Below are positions 24,477 to 32,349 of a stretch of 43,444 bases of DNA, one piece after another; the first letter of the stretch is position 1, and each line of letters starts with the position of its first letter. The stretch covers positions 1 through 43,444 of the forward strand of contig CAINXC010000083.1 of NCBI GenBank assembly GCA_903854655.1, read 5' to 3'. This DNA comes from an uncultured Verrucomicrobiota bacterium. GTDB taxonomy: Bacteria > Verrucomicrobiota > Verrucomicrobiia > Verrucomicrobiales > Verrucomicrobiaceae. Below the pieces are notes generated by a model that ran no database searches, was not told the origin of the DNA, and saw only the letters and a program-made list of their open reading frames with translations. The translations under genes and the position numbers were made by a program.

Positions 24477-24931
24477 GGGGCCTCCGCCAGTTTCCCCGCC
24501 GCCTCCTTCATTCTGCCAAGCATGTAGTACACCGTGCGGCTGCGGATGCGCACCAGTTCGGCGCCGATGATGCGGGCCACGAAGTCGGCGGGAACCTGCA
24601 GCACTTCGTCCAGCGTGGCGCTGTTCAATCCCCGGCAGAGAAGGGTGGTCATCGCCCTGGTCAGGGTTTGCACCTCGCAGCCCAGCGACACGGCGAAATA
24701 GACCCTCCGGCCAGGCTCCAGGCGCACATGGATGCCTACTGTATCGCTGCACTCCGCGTCTTTGCGCACCTGTTCGAGGTCGAACCGCTCGCCGGGCTTG
24801 GGAGCGTGATGAGGGGCTGATTCCGCAAGGTCGATCAATCCGTCCCGGCGCTCGCCTTCGGAGAGCGATTCAAAGTGCTGGATCAGTTCCTGAAGCGGCG
24901 GCGGGTACATCAATTCAAGCTTGCACAGCAT
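24392..24931 (-). CDS. sufE: SufE-like sulfur acceptor protein
   Basis: A 179-residue protein of the SufE family, which takes persulfide sulfur from a cysteine desulfurase and passes it to SufBCD. The layout fits SufE: an N-terminal helix (LQELIQHFESLSEGERRDGL), LAESAPHHAPKP (the family's LPPLP-like turn), then an acceptor Cys61 in VRKDAECSD (usually VxGC). The strand-helix unit RVYFAVSLGCEVQTLTRAM and the C-terminal helix VYYMLGRMKEAAGKL complete it. Start could be ATG 24931 or 24910; 24994 is too far upstream. The final ~28 codons are read opposite the end of the VWA gene and lie beyond the SufE fold, so the stop may be an accident of the overlap. It is separated from the sufCBD operon. Confidence 0.78.
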   Translation of the reverse strand: MLCKLELMYPPPLQELIQHFESLSEGERRDGLIDLAESAPHHAPKPGERFDLEQVRKDAECSDTVGIHVRLEPGRRVYFAVSLGCEVQTLTRAMTTLLCRGLNSATLDEVLQVPADFVARIIGAELVRIRSRTVYYMLGRMKEAAGKLAEAPHFFGSGSTTSPPVGMTSPLRTCSNDAP

Positions 24932-24996
24932 TGGGGAGACGGAAGCTAGAAAGTTTGAGGGATGGCAGGGTTGGAATTCGTTTGTTTGCTCCAATC

Positions 24997-27063
24997 ATGA
25001 GTCTTCTCTCCCAACCCTTGGATCGTCGCAGTCTGCTGCGTGTCGCCGGAATGCAGGCCATGGCCTGGTCGCTGGGCGATCTTTGTCCTGCCGCAGATCC
25101 GGTGGCGCTGGCTCCGCTGAACCGCTATCCGCAGATGATGCAGGAGTGGCTGCTGGCGCAGGTGCGCGACGCTGAGCAGCGGGGCAACAGATGGCGTGTG
25201 GCGATGAAGACCCGGGCCGATGCCGAATCCTATGTGAACACGGTGCGCCAGGAGATTCGCGAGTGCTTCGGTCCCATGCCGGAGAAGACGCCGCTCAACG
25301 CCAGGGTCACCGGCGTTTTGGAGCGCGACACCTACAACGTCGAGAAAGTCATCTTCGAGAGCCGCCCCGGCTACCTGGTCACAGGCAATCTTTATGTGCC
25401 CAAGGGACGCAAGACCCCGATGCCGGGCGTGGTGGGCGTGTGCGGGCACTCCCTCAATGGCAAGGCCATGGAGTCTTACCAGAGCTTCGCGCAAGGTTTG
25501 GCGCGCATGGGCTATGTCGTCTTCATCATCGACCCTGTGGGGCAGGGCGAGCGCTTCCAGTTCATGGCTGACGGGCTGAAATCACGCTACGGCGGCAGCG
25601 TTGCCGAGCACATCCAGATGGGCAATGCCATGTGCCTCGTGGGCGATTTCCTCGGCTCCTGGTTCGCCTGGGATGGCATTCGCGCTCTGGACTACCTGCT
25701 TTCCCGCCCGGAGGTGGACCCTGCCCATGTGGGCGTGACCGGCAACAGCGGCGGCGGCACACAAACCACCTGGCTCGCGGCCCTGGATGATCGCTGGACC
25801 ATGGCCGCGCCCGCCTGCTTCGTCACCACCTTCCGCCGCAACGCGGAGAACGAGCTGCCCTCCGACACCGAGCAGTGCCCGCCGCACATTCTGGAACTGG
25901 GCCTGGACCACTCCGATTTCATCGCCGCCATGGCTCCTCGGCCCGCCATCCTTCTCACGCAGGAGAAAGATTTCTTCGATGTGCGCGGCGGCGAGGAAGC
26001 CTTCAAGCGCTTGAAGCACCTATACACCTTGCTGGGCAAGCCCGACAACATCCAGCTCCAGACCGGTCCCGATCCGCACGGCTACACCAAGCCGAACCGC
26101 GAGGCGATGTATCGCTTCTTCAACAAGGTCACAGGCGTCTCGCAGGAGCAGACCGAGCCCGAGCTGACGATCGAGAAGGACGCCGACCTTTGGGCCACGC
26201 CCCACGGCCAGGTCAGCGAGCTGAATTCGCGCACCTTGATGAGCTTCACCCGTGACAAGGCCGCCGCGCTCGCCACGAAACGCCATCCCAAGCCCGGCCA
26301 GCTCGTGAAAGCGGCCCGTGATCTGCTGGAGATCCCCACGATCAAGGAAGCGCCGGATTACCGCATCCTGCGCAGCATGGGCTCGCGCAAGTACCCGAGC
26401 AAGGGCTACTGCGATTACGCGGTGCAGACCACTCCCCATATTGAAGCACTTGTAACCGGGCTGTACGATGAGGCTGGCTTCACCTCCCGGCCTTCGCGCG
26501 GCAGGAAGCGGGCGCTGCTGTATGTCTCGCATCGCTCCGCCGATGCCGAACTGCGCTCTGAACCCCTGCTGGCCGATCTCATCAAGGCCGAGCCGGAGGT
26601 CGCCGTTTTCGCCTGCGATGTGCGTGGCATTGGCGATTCCCAGCCGGACACTTGTGGCGCAAACACCTTCCTGCAGCCCTATGGCAGCCACTACTTCTAC
26701 GCGGCCCACGGCGTCATGCTTGGCCAGCCTTTGATTGGGCAGCGCACCTTCGATGTGCTGCGCGTGATCCAGTGGCTGATCGCCACCGGCCATGAGGAGG
26801 TGCACCTCGCCGGTCGCGGCTGGGGCGCGCTGCCCGCCGCTTTCGCCGCTCTGCTCAGCCCCCAGGTGAAGCAGGTCACCCTTAAAAACGCCCTCACCAG
26901 CTATGCCGACCTGATCGCCGACGAGGACCACAAGTGGCCCTACGCGGCGTTGCTTCCCGACGTGCTGAAGCGCTTCGACCTGCCGGACGTTTACACCGCC
27001 CTGGCCGCCAAGAGCTTGAAGAACCTGGAGCCCTGGGGATCGAAGGACGGAATGAAAACTTAG
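24997..27063 (+). CDS. Tandem alpha/beta hydrolase (acetyl xylan esterase-like)
   Basis: A 688-residue protein with an N-terminal Tat-like or signal-anchor segment (LDRRSLLRVAGMQAMAWSLG) and two alpha/beta-hydrolase domains. The first (about 100-390) shows an oxyanion region VVGVCGHSLNGK, nucleophile Ser251 in VTGNSGGGTQ, a catalytic acid among Asp325/Asp328 (LTQEKDFFDVRGG) and His361 in GPDPHGYT. The second (about 480-688) has the fold but its nucleophile elbow reads LAGRGWGAL, with Gly in place of Ser, so it is probably inactive. Such enzymes are annotated as acetyl xylan esterases or related carbohydrate esterases. Substrate is unproven. The ATG at 24997 matches the signal-like N-terminus. 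It diverges from sufE. Confidence 0.82.
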   Translation: MSLLSQPLDRRSLLRVAGMQAMAWSLGDLCPAADPVALAPLNRYPQMMQEWLLAQVRDAEQRGNRWRVAMKTRADAESYVNTVRQEIRECFGPMPEKTPLNARVTGVLERDTYNVEKVIFESRPGYLVTGNLYVPKGRKTPMPGVVGVCGHSLNGKAMESYQSFAQGLARMGYVVFIIDPVGQGERFQFMADGLKSRYGGSVAEHIQMGNAMCLVGDFLGSWFAWDGIRALDYLLSRPEVDPAHVGVTGNSGGGTQTTWLAALDDRWTMAAPACFVTTFRRNAENELPSDTEQCPPHILELGLDHSDFIAAMAPRPAILLTQEKDFFDVRGGEEAFKRLKHLYTLLGKPDNIQLQTGPDPHGYTKPNREAMYRFFNKVTGVSQEQTEPELTIEKDADLWATPHGQVSELNSRTLMSFTRDKAAALATKRHPKPGQLVKAARDLLEIPTIKEAPDYRILRSMGSRKYPSKGYCDYAVQTTPHIEALVTGLYDEAGFTSRPSRGRKRALLYVSHRSADAELRSEPLLADLIKAEPEVAVFACDVRGIGDSQPDTCGANTFLQPYGSHYFYAAHGVMLGQPLIGQRTFDVLRVIQWLIATGHEEVHLAGRGWGALPAAFAALLSPQVKQVTLKNALTSYADLIADEDHKWPYAALLPDVLKRFDLPDVYTALAAKSLKNLEPWGSKDGMKT

Positions 27064-27132
27064 GTCCTCGGAGTAGCCATGGGTTGTGAGCGAGCGCCGG
27101 GGTATCATTTGGCGCAACGCCGTCAAATGACC

Positions 27133-27226
27133 AATGACGAATGACCAATGTCGAATGCCTGATCGCACAGGGAAGCTTTCGGGCCATGGGTCTTGGTTCG
27201 TCATTGGACATTGGTCATTCGTCATT
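27133..27226. repeat. Near-perfect 25-base inverted repeat in the guaA upstream region
   Basis: Arms at 27133-27157 and 27202-27226 are inverted copies matching at 24 of 25 bases, with a 44-base spacer. The arms are built from AATGACGAATGACCAATG and its complement, and repeat ATGACC/ATGACG units. The core word GGTCATTCGTCATT also occurs in the gspK leader repeat (4114-4127). The 264-base gap between the hydrolase gene and guaA otherwise shows no gene. It may fold into a long hairpin in RNA or a cruciform. It has no poly-T tract, so it is not a simple terminator. Confidence 0.85.
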
Positions 27227-27327
27227 TCCCCTCCGCTCCCTCGCATTTTCAAAATCGTTAAAATCGTTGCTTCCCCGCCAATCCTAGGCTCCACTGCGCC
27301 CTTCCCCTTTTCCCCCCAAATCCCGCC

Positions 27328-28857
27328 ATGATCCAGCCCACGCCCGGAGAAGTTGCCGTTCTCGATTACGGCTCCCAGTACAGCCAGCTCATCGTGCGCC
27401 GCGTGCGCGAGCTCGGCTTCATGGCCCACCTGTATCCGCCGGAGCGGCTGGGCGAATTGCAGTCGCCCGGCGCCATCATCCTCTCGGGCGGCCCACGCAG
27501 CACTTCCGATCTGGATGCGCCGGATGTGGACTACCCGAAGCTCATGGCCTTCAATGTGCCGGTGCTGGGCGTGTGCTACGGCATGCAGCTCCTTAACATC
27601 AAGCACGGCGGCACGGTGAAGCCTGGCGTCACTCGCGAGTATGGCCCCGCCAAGCTGGTGGTGGCGGCGGAGTGCGCCCTGTTCAAAGGCATTTCGCACG
27701 AGTCCCAGGTGTGGATGAGCCATAGCGACACCTGCGCCAACCTGTCGGCAGACACGCGTGTCATCGCCACCAATGAAGATGCGGTGCCCGTGGCGCTGCA
27801 ATGGAGCGACCGCTGCTTCGGCATTCAGTTCCACCCGGAGGTCACGCACTCGCACGAGGGCACCTCGATCCTGCGCAACTTCCTCACCCAGACCGGCGCG
27901 CAGCTCGCGAAGTTCGACATCGTGGCTTTCAAGGACCAGATGATCAGCCGCATCCAGGCCGAGGTCGGCGGCCGCGAAGTGATCTGCGGCGTCAGCGGCG
28001 GGGTGGACAGCACCGTGCTTGCCGTGCTGCTGCAACGCGCCGGGGTCAAGGTGCGCGCCATCTACATCAACAACGGCCTCATGCGCCTCAACGAGACCGC
28101 CGAGGTCAAGGCGCAGTTCGAGGAGGTCGGCGTGCCCATCGAGATCATCGATGCCAGCGAGCGCTTCCTCACCGCCTTGAAAGGCGTCACCGATCCTGAG
28201 CAGAAGCGCCGCATCATCGGCACCATGTTCGTCGATGTCTTCTGGGGCGTGGCCGACAATGTGGAACTGCTCGCCCAGGGGACCTTGTACCCGGATGTGA
28301 TCGAGAGCGCCACCAGCGGCAGCATCGCCAGCAAGATCAAGACGCACCACAATCGCGTGGACCGCATCATGGAGCTCAAGGCCGAAGGCAAGGTGCTGGA
28401 GCCGCTCGCCGAGCTGTTCAAGGACGAGGTGCGCGCCCTCGGCGCCACCCTTGGCATTCCGCACTACGCCCTGTGGCGCCATCCCTTCCCCGGCCCCGGC
28501 CTGGCTGTGCGCGTGCCCGGCGAGATCACGGAGGAGAAGCTCGCCATCACCCGCCACGCCGATGACATCTGGATCAAGGAGCTGCGTCGCAGCGGCCAGT
28601 ACGAGCGTGTCTGGCAGGCCTACGCCGCCCTGCTGCCGGTCAAGACCGTGGGTGTCAAAGGCGACGAGCGCAGCTACGAAGCCGCCATCTCCCTGCGCGC
28701 CGTCGTCAGCGAAGACGCCATGACCGCCGATTGGGTCGAGCTCCCCTACGAGGTTCTGCGCGCCGCCTCCAACAAAATATTGAACAGCGTCAAAGGCATC
28801 AACCGCGTGCTGTACGACATCAGCACCAAGCCGCCGGCGAGCATCGAGTGGGAGTGA
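27328..28857 (+). CDS. guaA: GMP synthase (glutamine-hydrolysing)
   Basis: GuaA converts XMP, ATP and glutamine to GMP in purine synthesis. The 509-residue protein has the N-terminal glutamine amidotransferase domain with nucleophile Cys in VLGVCYGMQLL and the His-Glu of FGIQFHPEVTHS. The ATP pyrophosphatase domain follows, with the PP-loop GVSGGVDSTV. The dimerisation domain carries HPFPGPGLAVRVPGE and the C-terminal SNKILNSVKGINRVLYDIS..KPP..IEWE. Length and motif order are standard. The ATG at 27328 gives the usual start (about 8 residues before VLDYGSQY). It is preceded by a large inverted repeat. Confidence 0.97.
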   Translation: MIQPTPGEVAVLDYGSQYSQLIVRRVRELGFMAHLYPPERLGELQSPGAIILSGGPRSTSDLDAPDVDYPKLMAFNVPVLGVCYGMQLLNIKHGGTVKPGVTREYGPAKLVVAAECALFKGISHESQVWMSHSDTCANLSADTRVIATNEDAVPVALQWSDRCFGIQFHPEVTHSHEGTSILRNFLTQTGAQLAKFDIVAFKDQMISRIQAEVGGREVICGVSGGVDSTVLAVLLQRAGVKVRAIYINNGLMRLNETAEVKAQFEEVGVPIEIIDASERFLTALKGVTDPEQKRRIIGTMFVDVFWGVADNVELLAQGTLYPDVIESATSGSIASKIKTHHNRVDRIMELKAEGKVLEPLAELFKDEVRALGATLGIPHYALWRHPFPGPGLAVRVPGEITEEKLAITRHADDIWIKELRRSGQYERVWQAYAALLPVKTVGVKGDERSYEAAISLRAVVSEDAMTADWVELPYEVLRAASNKILNSVKGINRVLYDISTKPPASIEWE

Positions 28858-28881
28858 GGGGCCGCACCCCGAGGAATCGCC

Positions 28882-28940
28882 GGTTTACCAAAGCCAGAGA
28901 AAACCTGGGTGCCTTGCGTCGGGCGAAGCTTGGGTAAACC
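28882..28940. repeat. Short inverted repeat between guaA and the toxin-antitoxin genes
   Basis: GGTTTACC (28882-28889) and GGTAAACC (28933-28940) are perfect 8-base inverted copies, extended by AAAG and CTTG with mismatches, with a 43-base spacer. The role is unclear. It could be an operator or hairpin in the toxin-antitoxin leader, or the guaA transcript end. Confidence 0.4.
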
Positions 28941-28999
28941 CGCGCCCGTCACCTCAAAACCTGTTTGCGAGCCTGGGCGAATGAGGGCATTTTCATTCC

Positions 29000-29191
29000 A
29001 TGAGCATTGAAACGATGGAACGTGAGCTGGCTGAGTTAAAGCAGCGCATGGAGAAAGTCGAGGCCACGATCCACCCGCCTGCCAGCCAGCGGTGGCGAGC
29101 CGTGGTTGGAACCATCCAACCGAATGACTTGACCCGTCAGGCAGCGCAGCTTGGAGCTGAATGGCGCGCCGAAGAAAACAAACGGAGGTAG
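29000..29191 (+). CDS. Antitoxin-like small protein paired with a PIN toxin
   Basis: A 63-residue, Glu/Arg-rich helical protein (METMERELAELKQRMEKVEATI region, quoted as ERELAELKQRMEKVEATI) upstream of a PIN-domain gene. Its stop at 29189-29191 is followed 4 bases later by the toxin GTG, and the toxin ribosome-binding sequence lies inside its last codons. This spacing is typical of type II toxin-antitoxin pairs with antitoxin first. No specific DNA-binding fold (AbrB, RHH, Phd) is obvious; the N-terminal helix looks like a coiled-coil. The second half (RWRAVVGTIQPNDLTRQAAQ) may wrap the toxin. The pairing, not the sequence, supports the call. Confidence 0.62.
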   Translation: MSIETMERELAELKQRMEKVEATIHPPASQRWRAVVGTIQPNDLTRQAAQLGAEWRAEENKRR

Positions 29192-29195
29192 GACT

Positions 29196-29618
29196 GTGCT
29201 GGTTGTTCTCGACACCAATCACTTTCGAGAGTTGGTGGAAGACGGGGTGCTTGGGCGTCGCCTGCTTTCCCGCATTGATGAAAGCGGGGCTGATGTCTTC
29301 ACCTGCATCGTCGTTGCCGAGGAGGCGATTCGCGGGCGGTTCGCCATTTTGAACCGGGAGAAACCGGGGCATGAGCAGCTAGACGCCTACTTTGAGCTGA
29401 AGCGCAGCATCGATACGCTGACACAGTTCGACATCCTCGGCTTTGATCGGGAAGCCGCCGACACTTTTGTCCGACTGCGCAAGCAACTGCCTCGCAACGG
29501 CACCATGGATCTCAAGATCGCCGCGATTTGCATCGCGCACGACGCCCTGCTGCTTTCTCGCAATCTCACCGACTTTGACCACGTACAGGGCCTGCGGGTT
29601 GAGAACTGGCTGGATTGA
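29196..29618 (+). CDS. VapC-like PIN-domain ribonuclease toxin
   Basis: A 140-residue PIN-domain protein, the toxin of a VapBC-type pair. Its acidic metal-binding residues are present: Asp6 in VVLDTNHF, Glu42 or Glu43 in VVAEEAIRG, Asp105 in GTMDLKIAA, and Asp126/Asp128 in RNLTDFDHV. IAAICIAHDALLLSRNLTDF is a classic PIN motif. The GTG at 29196 is chosen because GGAGG ends 7 bases upstream. The frame is open further upstream but overlaps the antitoxin. VapC toxins cleave specific RNAs such as initiator tRNA or rRNA; the target here is unknown. Family relatives also include FitB-type proteins. Confidence 0.86.
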   Translation: MLVVLDTNHFRELVEDGVLGRRLLSRIDESGADVFTCIVVAEEAIRGRFAILNREKPGHEQLDAYFELKRSIDTLTQFDILGFDREAADTFVRLRKQLPRNGTMDLKIAAICIAHDALLLSRNLTDFDHVQGLRVENWLD

Positions 29619-29740
29619 ATGTGACCGTGCGTTCGCTCTTCGGCGGCGACTCCACCAACCCCCGCCTGCCGTTGCCCACCGGGCGCGGCTGCGCATTCAT
29701 GAGCGCCCGGGAACGTTCGTATTCCAGTTCGGCCTTGGTT

Positions 29741-29931
29741 TCACTTTTCACTCTTGCCGCCTTTCGGCAATACTGAGAGGAAGTTGTCATGCCCCACCTT
29801 CTTTGCCGCCCCCGGCTTGAGGGCGTCGAGCAACTGGTAGTACTTCTGCATCTCATGCGGGTAGGCGGTGAAGTGCTCCACCTTGTCGGAGCCGATGATG
29901 AAGCGGGTGGGGTATTGCTTGCTCTGGCCGC
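29741..29931 (-). pseudogene. 3' remnant of an amidohydrolase gene (duplicate of 32350-33366)
   Basis: The minus strand encodes a ~63-residue fragment including TRFIIGSDKVEHFTAYPHEM and LLDALKPGAAKKVGHDNFLS. These match the C-terminus of the intact amidohydrolase at 32350 with few changes. DNA similarity runs over about 29764-29917 (compare 32361-32517), high by eye, and both copies are in the same orientation. The remnant lacks a start and the metal-binding N-terminal part. Its stop codon context (VLPKGGKSEK) differs from the intact copy. It is left from a duplication or recombination event. The rest of 29619-29973 shows no recognisable gene. Confidence 0.85.
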
Positions 29932-29973
29932 TCCGCAGTGCAAACGCCACCCCGCCCCGCTTTTGAACACGGC

Positions 29974-31290
29974 CTAGACGAATTTCGTCACTCCTGGCAT
30001 CGGCATCGGCGTGGGTTCGAACTTGTCGCCCCAGCCCAGCGTCTCCTCCGGTGCCAGGTCCAGGGTGCTCTGGGTGATTTCATCCCAGGTGATGCGCCGG
30101 CCTGTGTAGGCGGCGGTGCGGCCCAGGATCGCCACCATGGTGCTGTTCATCATCCGGTCGCCGTCGTTCACCACGGTGCCGTGGCGCACAGCCTCGAATA
30201 GCACGTCATGCTCCACCTGGTACATGTCCTTTTTGCGGCCCTTCCAGCGCCAGCGCTTCGCGCCGTCGATCAGCGGATCACCACCGCCCACCTTGCCGAT
30301 GAGCAGCCTGCCTTGAGTGCCCGTGACCACGTCGGAGTTGTCGCCGAAGCAGTTCGGGATCTGCCGGCTGGCGATGTGGCACATCGCGCCGTTGGCGAAC
30401 TCATAAGCGATGTGGAAGTGGTCGAAAATGTTGCCGCCCTCCGCCGGGATCTGCCGGCCGCCCACGCCCACCGCCGCCAGCGGCGGCAGGTCCTTCTGGC
30501 CCCAGCAGAGCTTGTCGATGCTGTGCACCGCCTGCTCCACCAGACCGTCGCCGCCCAGCCAGGAGAAGTTGTACCAGTTGCGGATCTGCCACTCCACATC
30601 GGCCATGCCCGCCGGCCGCGTGTCCGCTTTCGGCATCGGTTTCACCGGCCCGGTGTGATACGTGTGTGAGCTGGCCACCACCTCGCCGATGTCACCTTCC
30701 AGCAGGCGTTTGTAGCCTTCCTGGCGCGCCGCGTCATAGCGCCAGCAGTAGCCTGCCACCAGGTTCAGCTTCTTCTCCTTCGCCTTCGCCACGGCCGCCA
30801 TGGCGAGGTGATAGCCCGCCGGATCCACTGCCATCGGCTTCTCGCAGAAGATGTGCTTGCCCGCCTCCACGGCGGCCGTCAGGTGCATGGGGCGAAAGCC
30901 CGGCGGCGTGGCCAGGATCACCACGTCCACGTCCGTCGCGAGCAGCTTCTTGAAGCCGTCCAGGCCGGTGAAGCGCTTCTCCGGCGTCACCGCCACCCTG
31001 TCCCCGTGAATCGCAGAAAGGTTCGCCAATGCCTTGTCGATCTGCGCATCCTGGACGTCCGCTATCGCCACCAGTTTCGAGTTCTTGTCGTAGGCGCTCA
31101 GTGCCTGGTTGGCCGCGCCTGAGCCGCGACCGCCGCAGCCGATGAGGCCGATCTTGATCGTCTCCGCCGAGTCCGCCTTTTGCTGGGCTCGCAGCGTGCC
31201 CGCGGCGGTGATGACAAACGGAGCCAGCAGGGACTGGCCTCCCGTGCGGAGGAAATGACGACGGCTGAAGGTGAAGTTTTCTGTGTTCAT
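29974..31290 (-). CDS. Tat-exported Gfo/Idh/MocA family oxidoreductase
   Basis: A 438-residue NAD(P)-dependent oxidoreductase of the Gfo/Idh/MocA family. The N-terminus carries a twin-arginine signal (FSRRHFLRTGGQSLLAPFVI), so export in folded form is expected. The Rossmann domain has IKIGLIGCGGRGSGAAN. The signature HIFCEKPMAVD includes the conserved EKP lysine. A longer substrate domain has NWYNFSWLGGDGLVEQAVHSIDKL, then a repeated C-terminal segment. Members act on sugars, inositols or glycosidic bonds; secreted forms are abundant in verrucomicrobia and planctomycetes and their substrates are mostly unknown. It is divergent from a LysR gene across 82 bases, hinting at regulation by it. The neighbours are an amidohydrolase and a sulfatase-glycosidase. 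Confidence 0.9.
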   Translation of the reverse strand: MNTENFTFSRRHFLRTGGQSLLAPFVITAAGTLRAQQKADSAETIKIGLIGCGGRGSGAANQALSAYDKNSKLVAIADVQDAQIDKALANLSAIHGDRVAVTPEKRFTGLDGFKKLLATDVDVVILATPPGFRPMHLTAAVEAGKHIFCEKPMAVDPAGYHLAMAAVAKAKEKKLNLVAGYCWRYDAARQEGYKRLLEGDIGEVVASSHTYHTGPVKPMPKADTRPAGMADVEWQIRNWYNFSWLGGDGLVEQAVHSIDKLCWGQKDLPPLAAVGVGGRQIPAEGGNIFDHFHIAYEFANGAMCHIASRQIPNCFGDNSDVVTGTQGRLLIGKVGGGDPLIDGAKRWRWKGRKKDMYQVEHDVLFEAVRHGTVVNDGDRMMNSTMVAILGRTAAYTGRRITWDEITQSTLDLAPEETLGWGDKFEPTPMPMPGVTKFV

Positions 31291-31372
31291 GCGCTGACCA
31301 CATACCTTTCATTCCTCGTTTTCTTGTGTCTGTCGTTTGACAATCTTCCTAACCAGCATTCGTCTAGGCCTA

Positions 31373-32341
31373 ATGAAGACTTCCGCCGCCCCGGTGCCAC
31401 GCCGGTATTTCAAGGAGGTGCGCTTCCGTCAGATCCGCGCCCTCGTCGAGCTCGCCCGGCATGGCAGCTTCGCCTCGACGGCCGCCGCTCTTGGCCTGGC
31501 CGTCCCCTCCGTCTGGCAGCAGGTGCGGGCTCTGGAGGATGAGTATGGCGTGCAGCTTGTCGCCGTGAAGGGCACGCAGGTTGCTCTTAGCTTGGAGGGG
31601 CGCACGCTGGTCGATCTCGCGGCGCCGCTGGTGGAGAGCTTCGATTCGCTCCGGGAAATGTTCCGCGAGCGCCATCGCAGCACTCCGCGCACTCTCACCG
31701 TGGTGGCCCCCGCTCCCATGCTATCCGGTGCGCTGCGCCGGCCGGTGATCGCCTACCGCCGCCAGCATCCGGAGGTGAAGCTCACCTTGCTCGACCGCCC
31801 CTCATTCGCGGCCCGCCAGGTGCTGGAGAGCGAGGGCGCGGATGTCGCGATCATTGGCATTGCCAAAGGCGACGACCCCCTGCCGCAGTTCCAAAGCTGG
31901 CCGCTGGCGAAGTACCCTTTTCACCTCATCACCCCGAGCGACCACCCGCTTGTCACCGCCCGTCGGCTCAAGCTGGCAGACCTCGTCCGCCACCCGCTCG
32001 TGCTCAGCGGCGAGGCCTCCAGTTCCTACCGCCAGATCCACCATGTGTTTGCCGAGGCCGGCCTCGCGGATCGCATGAAAGTGACGATGACCGCCACCAA
32101 CCGCGCCTTGCTGCTCAGCTATGTCAGCATCGGCTTCGGCATCTCCATCGGCACCAGCGCCGCCTCTGTGAAGCTGCCCCGGCCCGCGCCCGGCGAGCCG
32201 GAGCTCAGCCTGCGCGATGTCACCTCGCTGTTCGGCCACGAGGAGGTCTTTTTGCTTCAGCGCAAGGGCCGCTACGAGCTTCCTCACGTGAAAGCCTTCC
32301 GCGAGCTGGTGATGAAAGCGGCCGGGAGCTTGGCAGATTGA
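31373..32341 (+). CDS. LysR-family transcriptional regulator
   Basis: A 322-residue LysR-type regulator. The winged helix-turn-helix (about 17-76) reads FRQIRALVELARHGSFASTA, then AAALGLAVPSVWQQVRALED. The C-terminal effector domain (about 105-315) has the periplasmic-binding-protein-like fold, with LTVVAPAPMLSGALRRPVIA, ADVAIIG and SIGFGISIGTS. The ATG at 31373 gives a normal start; a TTG at 31337 lies in a TTGACA that could be a -35 element and is not used. The gene is divergent from the Gfo/Idh/MocA gene, the classic arrangement for LysR control of a neighbour. Its ligand is unknown. The 3' end is convergent with the amidohydrolase gene, 8 bases away. Confidence 0.9.
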   Translation: MKTSAAPVPRRYFKEVRFRQIRALVELARHGSFASTAAALGLAVPSVWQQVRALEDEYGVQLVAVKGTQVALSLEGRTLVDLAAPLVESFDSLREMFRERHRSTPRTLTVVAPAPMLSGALRRPVIAYRRQHPEVKLTLLDRPSFAARQVLESEGADVAIIGIAKGDDPLPQFQSWPLAKYPFHLITPSDHPLVTARRLKLADLVRHPLVLSGEASSSYRQIHHVFAEAGLADRMKVTMTATNRALLLSYVSIGFGISIGTSAASVKLPRPAPGEPELSLRDVTSLFGHEEVFLLQRKGRYELPHVKAFRELVMKAAGSLAD

Positions 32342-32349
32342 TATCGATC

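Noticed and set aside
26020..28557. Very long open frame on the minus strand (845 codons) across the hydrolase and guaA genes.
   Set aside because: It is antisense to two confidently identified genes and has low-complexity His/Ala/Gly-rich content with no recognisable domains. GC-rich codon bias on the plus strand makes long antisense frames expected.
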